Assembly: GCA_900769345.1 (NCBI GenBank)
Contig: CAAGGJ010000003.1
Coordinates: forward strand, 1 to 46,444
From: Bacteroidales bacterium
Lineage (GTDB): Bacteria; Bacteroidota; Bacteroidia; Bacteroidales; Muribaculaceae
Length of the DNA stretch: 46,444 nt
Reading direction: 5' to 3'
The translations under genes and the position numbers were made by a program. The notes beneath the pieces were generated by a model that made no database searches, was not told where the DNA came from, and saw only the letters and a list, made by a program, of their open reading frames with translations. Of this stretch, positions 16,202 through 23,679 are shown in pieces (position 1 is the stretch's first letter; each line of letters starts with the position of its first letter).

Positions 16202-18685
16202 ATGAAACTGAATAAAACCATACTATGCATCTGCACGGCGCTGACAGTAGCAACAGCCGCGCATGCCCGGCACATTGTGCTCGAGAGTCAGCCTCTCGAC
16301 AAAGCATTGACCTCGCTAAGCATTAAGACCGGAGCAAAAGTGTATTGGAAAGCTGCTGATGTGCAAAACATAACCATTAATCACACCGAAGGCGACGACA
16401 CCAAGCTAAAAGAACTTTTCAGCTCTCTGCTTAGCGGCACCGAGCTCAAAGCCACCTTGTCGGCCGACGAAAAATCGATTTTTATAGCCAAAGGCAATTA
16501 TATGGTGGGCGATGTGGCTGCCTACCCCATCATCGGGTCGTCGATACTCGACATGCAACAAAGTGCTCTGCTCGACAAAAACAACCGGCAAGAGCCTGAA
16601 GAAGAAGACTTCGACGACAGCGAGATTTACTACCAGCTCGCCGAACTCGACGTTACAGCCAATCGTCTCGACAATGTGCGCAACGTGGCTATGGGCGTGC
16701 ACAAAATCACTGCCGAAGAGATGCTTACCATTCCCACAGCATTTGGTGAAATGGACATCATAAAGGTAATTCAAACCCTGCCCGGCGTGAAATCGCTCGG
16801 CGAAGGCACCAGCGGATTCAGCGTGCGCGGTGGTGCTACCGACCAAAACCTCGTGCTTTTCAACGACAACACCATTTATAACCCCAACCACCTGTTCGGC
16901 TTCTTCTCTGCCATAAACGGCAATATAGTCGATAATATGGAACTATACAAGTGTAATATCCCGTCGCAATACGGTGGCCGTCTCTCGAGCGTGCTCGACA
17001 TCAACAGCAAGCGAGGCAACAAGCAGAAATTTACCGGCAACGCCAGCCTCGGCGTGCTCGCCAGCAGCCTTAACCTCGAAGGACCTATCGCAAAAGATCG
17101 CACTTCGCTCTTGCTTAGCGCACGCGCTTCGTATTCCGACTGGATTTTGGGCTTAATTCCCGAAAAAAGCGGCTACAAAAACGGTAGAGCCGGATTCTAC
17201 GACGCCAATCTGGTGCTCTCACATAAATTCACCTCGCTCGACCACCTTCACGTGAGCGGATATTATAGCCACGACCGATTTAAGTTTGAAGAAGGTCAAA
17301 AATACGCCTACTGCAATGCCAACGCCTCGGCAAAGTATGTACACCTCTTCGGCGGCGAGTCGCCACTCGAAATCACCGGCGGTTTCGACCACTACGACTA
17401 CAACACTTCCGAGTATTTCAACCCCTACGATGCCTACACTCTCTCCTACCGCATCAACCAATACTTCGGTAAAGCCGATTTCACATTGAAATCTATCGAA
17501 AAGCATAAGATACGCTTCGGCGCCAGCGCCACCTATTACGACGTTATGCCCGGCAAAACCGAGCCTTACACATCCGAATCGCTCTACAAATACCAAATAC
17601 TGCAAGACGAGAATGCCCTCGAAGCCGCAGCCTATGCCAACGAAGAGTGGGACATAACCGACCGCTTCTCACTAAGTGCCGGCGTGCGTTTCAGCCTATT
17701 CCAAGCCATGGGCCCCCGCACCTACTATCTCTATCAAGACGGCGAATTGCCCACCGAAAGCAACATCGTGGAGCAAAAAACCACCGACGGAAACATCAAG
17801 ACCTATATGGGTCCCGAATTTCGCGGCTCGCTCCGCTATATGATTACGCCCGACCTTTCTATCAAAGCCGGCGTAAACTCTATGCGCCAATACATACACA
17901 AAATATCTAATACACTGGTGCCTTCACCTACCGACATCTGGAAACTCTCCGATGCAAACATTACACCTCAAACCGGCATTCAATATGCATTAGGTATATA
18001 TCGTAATTTCGAGAACGGAAACATCGAAACCAGCATCGAAGGTTACTACAAAACTATGAACGACTATCTCGACTATCGCAGCGGCGCCATTTTGCTTATG
18101 AACGACCATCTCGAGACCGATGTTCTCCCCACTCAAGGATATGCCTACGGCGTAGAATTGATGGTGAAGCGCGCTAAAGGCAAACTCAACGGCTGGGCAA
18201 GCTACACCTACAGCCGCACAATGCTCCGCCAAAACGACCCGCGAATAGTGAACCCCACCAACGACGGCGATTGGTATCCATCCGACTACGACCGCCCGCA
18301 CGAATTCAAACTCGTGGGCAACTACCAGTTCACTCAACGCTATAGCATCTCCTTAAATACCGACTTCAGCACCGGACGCCCGCTCACCGTGCCCGTGGCA
18401 AAGTACTACGACAACACCATCAATAGCTACACATTCTTCTACTCCGACCGCAACTCTACGCGCATTCCTAATTACTTCAGAATGGACCTCGCATTCAACG
18501 TAAAGCCCACTCACCGCTTGAATGCTCGTCTCCACACTTTCTTCACCATTGGCGTGTATAATGTTACGGCTCGCAAGAATGCCTACTCTATCTTCTTCCG
18601 CAGCGAAAACGGAGTAATCAAAGGCTACAAAATGTCGGTATTCGGTTGCCCTATTCCCTACGTTTCATTCAATATAAAATTCTAA
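16202..18685 (+). CDS. TonB-dependent receptor with N-terminal STN domain
   Basis: 827 residues. The signal peptide ends near AHA-RH. An STN (secretin/TonB short N-terminal) domain follows at about 23-100 (LESQPLDKALTSLSIKTGAK). An acidic linker (EPEEEDFDDSE) leads to the plug at about 147-265 (LPGVKS, GFSVRGGATDQNLVLFND). A 22-strand-type barrel ends in FNIKF, with the C-terminal Phe typical of outer membrane proteins. It imports a ligand with energy from TonB. STN domains usually signal to an anti-sigma factor, yet no sigma/anti-sigma pair is encoded in this window. The carboxypeptidase-like domain usual before Bacteroidetes plugs is also absent. The ligand is unknown; the neighbours suggest that DUF4249 lipoproteins replace SusD. 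Confidence 0.93.
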   Translation: MKLNKTILCICTALTVATAAHARHIVLESQPLDKALTSLSIKTGAKVYWKAADVQNITINHTEGDDTKLKELFSSLLSGTELKATLSADEKSIFIAKGNYMVGDVAAYPIIGSSILDMQQSALLDKNNRQEPEEEDFDDSEIYYQLAELDVTANRLDNVRNVAMGVHKITAEEMLTIPTAFGEMDIIKVIQTLPGVKSLGEGTSGFSVRGGATDQNLVLFNDNTIYNPNHLFGFFSAINGNIVDNMELYKCNIPSQYGGRLSSVLDINSKRGNKQKFTGNASLGVLASSLNLEGPIAKDRTSLLLSARASYSDWILGLIPEKSGYKNGRAGFYDANLVLSHKFTSLDHLHVSGYYSHDRFKFEEGQKYAYCNANASAKYVHLFGGESPLEITGGFDHYDYNTSEYFNPYDAYTLSYRINQYFGKADFTLKSIEKHKIRFGASATYYDVMPGKTEPYTSESLYKYQILQDENALEAAAYANEEWDITDRFSLSAGVRFSLFQAMGPRTYYLYQDGELPTESNIVEQKTTDGNIKTYMGPEFRGSLRYMITPDLSIKAGVNSMRQYIHKISNTLVPSPTDIWKLSDANITPQTGIQYALGIYRNFENGNIETSIEGYYKTMNDYLDYRSGAILLMNDHLETDVLPTQGYAYGVELMVKRAKGKLNGWASYTYSRTMLRQNDPRIVNPTNDGDWYPSDYDRPHEFKLVGNYQFTQRYSISLNTDFSTGRPLTVPVAKYYDNTINSYTFFYSDRNSTRIPNYFRMDLAFNVKPTHRLNARLHTFFTIGVYNVTARKNAYSIFFRSENGVIKGYKMSVFGCPIPYVSFNIKF

Positions 18686-18703
18686 CAAATGCCCTTCCGC
18701 ATC

Positions 18704-20326
18704 ATGAAAAAAATATTATCAGCTCTGATTCTGCTTTTGGGCATCGTTGCAGCCCATGCTCAGCAGCCTTTCAAGGAATTTATCTATGCCCAAACCGATA
18801 AGAACTTCTATCTTGCCGGCGAAAGGATTTGGTTTAAACTTTACAACCTCGATGAGAACAATAGGCTTATGCAGGGCGGCAGCCGCGTGGCTTACGTGCA
18901 ACTCGTGGGCGACACCCCAAACACCGTGCAATGCACCGTAGAAATCGACAGCACTGCCACTGCCGACGGCGTGCTCGAACTGCCTTTCACCATCCCAAGC
19001 GGCCGCTACAAACTCTGCGCCTACACTCGCAATATGCTCAATATGGGCGAGCAAGCTTTGTTCTCCAAGACTATACATGTGTTCAACGCTCTTCGCTACG
19101 AGAAACAAACCGACAAGGTGAGCCTGGAACGCACCGTGGCTACTCCCGACTTCTCCGTCGGCTCATCGCTCATCAGCACCGATAAAGCCGAATACGGCAC
19201 TCGCGAGGCTGTAAATATCGACCTCTCAAAGCTTCCCGCCGACGCCATAATGGCTGTATCGGTGGTTCGCACCGACGGATGGCGCATGGGCGACACTCCT
19301 ATCACTCAATATGCCGCTCCCGCCACCACTATCACCGGCAACCTTACGCCCGAAACCGAAAGTCAGATTATCGAAGGCACCTACACCTCGAGCAATGGCA
19401 CTCCGGCTGTCAATGCCAACATATCGCTTCGCAGTCCGGTGGTGCGCTATTATCCGGGCATAGTGGATAATGCCGGCAATGTGCAATTTTTCACCCCGCT
19501 GATGTATGGCGTCAACACCATATTCACCGGAGTGGAACCCGGCGGCAGCATCACACTCAAATCGCCATTCAAAGCCCCATTGCTCGACGAACTCATCCCC
19601 GTAGAAATAAGTCAAGCCGACAGAGATGCCGTTCAAGAACGCAGCTTGGGCATTCAGGCAGCTCGTTACTTCGGCACCGATAGCCTCACACGCCACTCTT
19701 CGGCTGTAGAAGGATTGCACCGCTATCAACTCACATCACGCTACGATATGGACAACTATAAGCGTTTCAACTCATTTAAAGAGACATTTATCGAATATAT
19801 CTACGAACTCGGCACCACTACCACGCCCGACGGCAAGCAGCGCGTCACCATGTTCGACGAATTTACCGGTCGTCAAAACCAAGGCAATACCCTGGTGCTT
19901 ATCGACGGCGTGGCTGTGATGAATCACGAAGATCTGCTCAACTACAACCCTCACTACTGCCGCTACATCGACATCTATATCGGCCATTACGTTTTCGCCA
20001 ACCAAGAATATGCCGGCATAGTGAACTTCCGCACACCGCGCGGCAACAAGATGCACTTCGCACTTCCCGAAAACTCACGCGAACAGGCATTTTGCGGCAT
20101 TCAGCAGGCTTCGACAGTGCCTTTGGTATGTCGAGATACCAACCCAGCTCCGGCGCCTCTACAAGCGCCCGATATGCGTCACACGCTCTACTGGAATCCA
20201 CAAGCCTCGGCAAGCACTCTGCAATGCTTCACTTCCGACCTCAAAGGCACATTCGTGGTTACCGTTGAAGGCATAACCCCCAACGGCAACCGTATTTACA
20301 CAACCACTCAATTTAACGTAAAATGA
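18704..20326 (+). CDS. Secreted MG-like protein with C-terminal TonB-plug-like domain
   Basis: 540 residues. The ATG at 18704 (MKKILSALILLLGIVAAHAQ) gives a clean signal peptide and is preferred over 18689. The N-terminal domain (about 25-125: FIYAQTDKNFYLAGERIWFK) resembles the macroglobulin MG2 fold. A middle domain is followed at about 390-455 by a stretch like a TonB receptor plug (NTLVLIDGVAVMNHEDLL, then a GIVNFRTPRGN end). There is no barrel. Such proteins occur beside Bacteroidetes TonB receptors, but their function is not known to me. It starts 18 bases after the receptor and overlaps the next gene by four bases, so tight coupling with the receptor is likely. Confidence 0.82.
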   Translation: MKKILSALILLLGIVAAHAQQPFKEFIYAQTDKNFYLAGERIWFKLYNLDENNRLMQGGSRVAYVQLVGDTPNTVQCTVEIDSTATADGVLELPFTIPSGRYKLCAYTRNMLNMGEQALFSKTIHVFNALRYEKQTDKVSLERTVATPDFSVGSSLISTDKAEYGTREAVNIDLSKLPADAIMAVSVVRTDGWRMGDTPITQYAAPATTITGNLTPETESQIIEGTYTSSNGTPAVNANISLRSPVVRYYPGIVDNAGNVQFFTPLMYGVNTIFTGVEPGGSITLKSPFKAPLLDELIPVEISQADRDAVQERSLGIQAARYFGTDSLTRHSSAVEGLHRYQLTSRYDMDNYKRFNSFKETFIEYIYELGTTTTPDGKQRVTMFDEFTGRQNQGNTLVLIDGVAVMNHEDLLNYNPHYCRYIDIYIGHYVFANQEYAGIVNFRTPRGNKMHFALPENSREQAFCGIQQASTVPLVCRDTNPAPAPLQAPDMRHTLYWNPQASASTLQCFTSDLKGTFVVTVEGITPNGNRIYTTTQFNVK

Positions 20327-20973
20327 AATTGCTCAAAACATCATTCGCAATAGCCGTCATCACAGTCTGCGCTGCTCTGAATGTATCGGCACAACCAAAA
20401 TCGCAACAAATATTCAGCGCACTACTCGAGCGCGGCTATTCGCCCGCCCTCTATGCCAATGCCCCCTATCACCCCACCGATTTCACCACCGGCGAAGTAA
20501 TTTATCGCGGCTACACCTACACCGACTTGCAGCTGCACCTCGACCTTCAGCTCGGCACCGTGGTAATCAGCAGTCCGTTTGGCAGAAATGTCTACTATCA
20601 GGCATCGGAACTCGAAAAAGTAAAAATCAACGGCTTGCAAGTGGTATATCTCGACAAAGCCGACCACCGTCCCGCCAAGGGCTGGTATGAAATAATCTAT
20701 GCCACCCCACATTGGACACTCTATCGCGTGCACACAGTGTCGAACGTAACCGATATCATTGACAAGGAGCGAAAAAAGACCCAATTCAGCGTCTCACACA
20801 AACTCTATCTCGCCAAAGGCGACCGCTGGACCGGCATCAAGAACGTCAACGACATGGCTAAAGCATTCCCTCGACAAAAAGACGAGATAAAAGCATTTGC
20901 CAAGTCGCACAACCTCAATCCCGACATCGATGCCACCGAGCAGTGGATAAAGATAGCCGAGCACATCAAGTAG
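20323..20973 (+). CDS. Secreted protein of unknown function, last gene of the operon
   Basis: 216 residues. A signal peptide (MKLLKTSFAIAVITVCAALN, cut near VSA-QP) precedes a beta-rich domain (GEVIYRGYTYTDLQLHLDLQ, then TVVISSPFGRNVYY). A helical C-terminus follows (DMAKAFPRQKDEIKAFAKSH, ending in WIKIAEHIK). Many Bacteroidetes envelope proteins have a C-terminus of this FPxxKxxIKxFxK type. I recognise no characterised family. Its start codon overlaps the stop of the MG/plug-like gene (ATGA), and a strong terminator follows 30 bases later. A periplasmic or outer-membrane accessory protein of the TonB complex is the best guess. Confidence 0.78.
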   Translation: MKLLKTSFAIAVITVCAALNVSAQPKSQQIFSALLERGYSPALYANAPYHPTDFTTGEVIYRGYTYTDLQLHLDLQLGTVVISSPFGRNVYYQASELEKVKINGLQVVYLDKADHRPAKGWYEIIYATPHWTLYRVHTVSNVTDIIDKERKKTQFSVSHKLYLAKGDRWTGIKNVNDMAKAFPRQKDEIKAFAKSHNLNPDIDATEQWIKIAEHIK

Positions 20974-21002
20974 CATAAGCATACCACAACGGCTAATAGC
21001 AC

Positions 21003-21040
21003 AAATCGCCGCCTCACTACACTGTGGGCGGCGATTTTTC
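21003..21040 (+). terminator. Terminator of the six-gene operon
   Basis: AAATCGCCGCC (21003-21013) pairs perfectly with GGCGGCGATTT (21027-21037), followed by more T. It ends the 13326-20973 operon. The following bases to 21190 hold two weak hairpins and a possible 33-codon frame on the minus strand, none of them convincing. Confidence 0.85.
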
Positions 21041-21190
21041 TTCAGTTATTATGCATCATTTCGAGCTGCTTCTGCTCGAATACACACATATAAACACTAA
21101 TAGCCGCTGAAGCGTGAGCAACAACGGCTTTATGCGTTTTCATCCTCCTGAGCAGGAGAGATAAAGTAATATATTCCCGAAATAGGGCTA

Positions 21191-21343
21191 TTACTTGTTA
21201 ACAGAGTCAGAAACTGTGAGGCTGTAACGACCCTTTGCACGACGACGTGCTAAAACTTTACGACCATCTGCAGTTTGCATTCTGTGACGGAAGCCATGCT
21301 TGTTGGCTTTCTTTCTGTTCGAAGGTTGGAATGTTCTTTTCAT
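21191..21343 (-). CDS. rpmH: 50S ribosomal protein L34
   Basis: 50 residues: MKRTFQPSNRKKANKHGF, then RMQTADGRKVLARRRAKGR and a short tail ending SVNK. This is the full L34 pattern, rich in Arg and Lys, binding 23S rRNA in the large subunit. The start lies 58 bases downstream of a consensus promoter that is divergent from that of efp. In many bacteria rpmH is followed by rnpA and lies near dnaA; neither is seen here. Its Bacteroidales neighbour efp fits a chromosomal housekeeping block. Confidence 0.96.
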   Translation of the reverse strand: MKRTFQPSNRKKANKHGFRHRMQTADGRKVLARRRAKGRYSLTVSDSVNK

Positions 21344-21400
21344 TACCGTATTTTATTTATTTTCTTAATTTTATTTCGTGTTTAATCACAATTCGGAGTG

Positions 21401-21432
21401 CAAAATTAGTCACTTTTTTCAAATTTACCAAA
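21401..21432 (-). promoter_or_regulatory. rpmH promoter
   Basis: On the minus strand, TTTG (21432-21429), a 20 bp spacer and TAATTTTG (21408-21401) match the consensus. It is back to back with the efp promoter, whose upstream box begins 27 bases away, and both share the same -7 sequence. Confidence 0.8.
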
Positions 21433-21458
21433 CCTTACGGCATTTTTACTAAAAAGTT

Positions 21459-21490
21459 TTTGTGATTTCTCTTATTTTCAATTAATTTTG
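21459..21490 (+). promoter_or_regulatory. efp promoter
   Basis: TTTG (21459-21462), a 20 bp spacer and TAATTTTG (21483-21490) form a perfect Bacteroidetes promoter about 53 bases before the efp start. Confidence 0.8.
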
Positions 21491-21543
21491 CACTCGAAAA
21501 ATAAAGACAATTCATAATAATATAAATATTACAGCAAAATTTT

Positions 21544-22110
21544 ATGATTAATTCACAAGACATCAAGAACGGTACTTGCATTCGCTTGGACAACCGTCTT
21601 TACTTCTGCATCGAGTTTCTTCACGTTAAGCCGGGTAAGGGTAAGACCTTCATGCGCACCAAGCTAAAGGATGTGGTAGATGGTCGCGTACTCGAGCGCC
21701 GCTTCAACATCGGCGAAAAGCTCGAAGACGTTCGCGTTGAACGCCGTCCTTATCAATTCCTTTACGCCGAAGGCGATGACAACATCTTCATGAACCAAGA
21801 GACTTACGAGCAAATTCCTATCGCTAAGGACCTCGTTACCGGCGTGGAATTTATGAAAGAAGGCGACACCGTAGAAGTTGTGTCTGACGCTTCGACCGAA
21901 ACCGTGCTTTTCGCTGAAATGCCGGTGAAGACTGTGCTCAAAATCACTTACACCGAGCCGGGTCTCAAGGGCGACACCGCCACCAACACTCTCAAGCCTG
22001 CTACTGTTGAAACAGGTGCCACTGTTCGCGTGCCTTTGTTCATCAACGAGGGCGAATTGATCGAAGTCGACACTCGCGACGGTTCTTATGTAGGACGCGT
22101 TAAGGCTTAA
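21544..22110 (+). CDS. efp: Elongation factor P
   Basis: 188 residues, the usual length. Three beta-barrel domains are expected: a KOW-like domain I (MINSQDIKNGTCIRLDNRLY), an OB domain II and domain III (GATVRVPLFINEGELIEVDT near the C-terminus). The loop KPGKGKTF puts a lysine at position 32, matching the site that reaches the peptidyl-transferase centre and is modified in many bacteria. EF-P relieves ribosome stalling at proline runs. No modification enzymes are adjacent. The gene is monocistronic, with its own promoter and terminator. Confidence 0.97.
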   Translation: MINSQDIKNGTCIRLDNRLYFCIEFLHVKPGKGKTFMRTKLKDVVDGRVLERRFNIGEKLEDVRVERRPYQFLYAEGDDNIFMNQETYEQIPIAKDLVTGVEFMKEGDTVEVVSDASTETVLFAEMPVKTVLKITYTEPGLKGDTATNTLKPATVETGATVRVPLFINEGELIEVDTRDGSYVGRVKA

Positions 22111-22173
22111 TACCGCTTCGACTTTTTTTCGGAATCGACGTCACTCGCTGATGTCACTATTTCCTAAAAATAT

Positions 22174-22211
22174 AGCGATTTTTCCTTTCGGAGAAGTCGC
22201 TTATTTTTTTT
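22174..22211 (+). terminator. efp terminator
   Basis: A 12 bp stem with two G-T pairs (22174-22185 with 22190-22201) and the loop TTTC is followed by a run of eight T (22204-22211). Confidence 0.85.
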
Positions 22212-22233
22212 GCAAAAAAAATTTTTCAAAAAA

Positions 22234-22264
22234 TTTGAAAAAACCGAATCATTGCATAAATTTG
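22234..22264 (+). promoter_or_regulatory. ald promoter
   Basis: TTTG (22234-22237), a 19 bp spacer and TAAATTTG (22257-22264) lie just behind the efp terminator. The leader to the start at 22321 is about 50 bases. Confidence 0.78.
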
Positions 22265-22320
22265 CTACCACAATAAACTACATATTATTAAGCTACTTAA
22301 ACCTTTAAACTTTTATTATC

Positions 22321-23433
22321 ATGATCGTTGGCGTTCCAAAAGAAATTAAGAACAACGAATTTCGCGTTGGCATGACTCCCGCGGGAGTTTCAGAGTTAAT
22401 AAAGAACGGTCACACCGTTTACGTACAGAAATCAGCAGGCGAAGGAAGCGGATTTGCCGACGCCGACTACGAAGCAGTTGGCGCTAAGATTCTACCAACT
22501 ATTGCCGATGTGTATGCGATTGCCGAAATGATTGTGAAAGTAAAGGAACCGATTGAACCCGAATACAAGCTCATTCGTGAGGGACAATTACTCTTCACTT
22601 ACTTCCACTTTGCTTGCGACCGTCCGCTCACCGAAGCAATGCTCGCTCAGAAAGCCGTTTGCTTGGCTTATGAGACCGTGCAGCTCCCCGACCGCTCGCT
22701 CCCACTTCTTATTCCTATGAGTGAAATTGCCGGCCGTATGGCCACTCAAGAAGGTGCGCGCTTCCTCGAACGTCCTCAGGGCGGTAAGGGCAAGCTCCTC
22801 GGTGGAGTTCCCGGCGTAAAGCCCGCTCGCGTGCTCGTGCTTGGCGCAGGCACTGTGGGCACTAATGCTGCCATCACTGCTGCAGGTATGGGTGCCGAAG
22901 TCACCATCACCGATATCAGCCTTAAGCGTCTTCGTTATCTCGACGACGTTATGCCCAAGAATGTGAAGACTCTATTCTCAAGCGAATATAATATCCGCGC
23001 CGAGTTGCCTACCACCGACCTCGTTATCGGCTCGGTGCTCATCCCGGGCGACAAGACTCCTCACCTCGTCACTAAGGACATGCTCAAGCTTATGCAACCC
23101 GGCACCGTGCTCGTCGACGTGGCTATCGACCAAGGCGGCTGCTTCGAAACTTCGCACGCCACTTCGCATAGCGAACCCGTATACGAAATCGATGGCATCG
23201 TGCACTACGCTGTTGCCAACATCCCGGGTGCTGTGCCTTTCACTTCTACCCTCGCTCTCACCAATGCCACTCTGCCTTACGCCGTGGCTCTCGCCAACAA
23301 GGGATGGAAAAAGGCTTGCGCCGACGACCCGGCTCTCAAGCGTGGCTTGAACGCTGTGGAAGGCAAGATTACTTTCGAAGCCGTGGCTCAAGTATTCGGA
23401 TTACCTTACACTCCGGTCGACGAAGTTTTGTAA
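22321..23433 (+). CDS. ald: Alanine dehydrogenase
   Basis: 370 residues, typical for the family. The N-terminus MIVGVPKEIKNNEFRVGMTP is the standard signature. KVKEP and YFHFA carry the substrate-site Lys and His. A Rossmann motif for NAD lies at VLVLGAGTVGTNAA (about residues 171-184), and DVAIDQGGCFETS follows. The enzyme reversibly deaminates L-alanine to pyruvate and ammonia with NAD. It is a single-gene unit with its own promoter and terminator. A C-terminal extension typical of PntA-type transhydrogenase subunits is absent, which supports the call. Confidence 0.96.
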   Translation: MIVGVPKEIKNNEFRVGMTPAGVSELIKNGHTVYVQKSAGEGSGFADADYEAVGAKILPTIADVYAIAEMIVKVKEPIEPEYKLIREGQLLFTYFHFACDRPLTEAMLAQKAVCLAYETVQLPDRSLPLLIPMSEIAGRMATQEGARFLERPQGGKGKLLGGVPGVKPARVLVLGAGTVGTNAAITAAGMGAEVTITDISLKRLRYLDDVMPKNVKTLFSSEYNIRAELPTTDLVIGSVLIPGDKTPHLVTKDMLKLMQPGTVLVDVAIDQGGCFETSHATSHSEPVYEIDGIVHYAVANIPGAVPFTSTLALTNATLPYAVALANKGWKKACADDPALKRGLNAVEGKITFEAVAQVFGLPYTPVDEVL

Positions 23434-23468
23434 ACCGTTAGATTATATTACCGATACATCTATTTTTC

Positions 23469-23506
23469 AGGAGGCAAACCCGATGATGGTTTGTCTCCTT
23501 TTTTTT
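23469..23506 (+). terminator. ald terminator
   Basis: AGGAGGCAAACC (23469-23480) pairs with GGTTTGTCTCCT (23488-23499) with one G-T pair and a seven-base loop, followed by eight T. Confidence 0.88.
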
Positions 23507-23534
23507 GGGGTTCTCTCGCACCGCCACAAGGGCA

Positions 23535-23589
23535 TTTTCAACAATCAACTTTCGGAGTTTTCAACAAGCGCCTTGCCTCGTGTTGAAAA
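23535..23589. repeat. Three DnaA-box-like 9-mers spaced 23 bp apart
   Basis: TTTTCAACA occurs at 23535-23543 and 23558-23566, and its reverse complement TGTTGAAAA at 23581-23589. The starts are exactly 23 bp apart, about two helical turns. The 9-mer resembles DnaA boxes (TTATCCACA type). The sequence from 23590 to 23650 is AT-rich. The group lies between the ald terminator and the dnaB promoter. The last two copies could also form a hairpin in RNA. Confidence 0.6.
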
Positions 23590-23616
23590 TATAAGTCATA
23601 ACTTATTGCCGTTATA

Positions 23617-23648
23617 TTTCTAAAGGCATCATTTTTTTTGTAATTTTG
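23617..23648 (+). promoter_or_regulatory. dnaB promoter
   Basis: TTTC (23617-23620), a 20 bp spacer and TAATTTTG (23641-23648) match the consensus with one mismatch. The leader is about 25 bases. Confidence 0.65.
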
Positions 23649-23679
23649 CCCAAACGAAGACAACAAAAACTCTTATATA

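Noticed and set aside
21042..21143. Minus-strand frame of 33 codons behind rpmH, with AGGAGG touching its ATG
   Set aside because: The purine stretch has no spacing to the start and belongs to a hairpin; no known family.
21235..21465. Plus-strand frame of 76 codons across rpmH
   Set aside because: It is opposite the L34 gene and both promoters; L34 is unmistakable.
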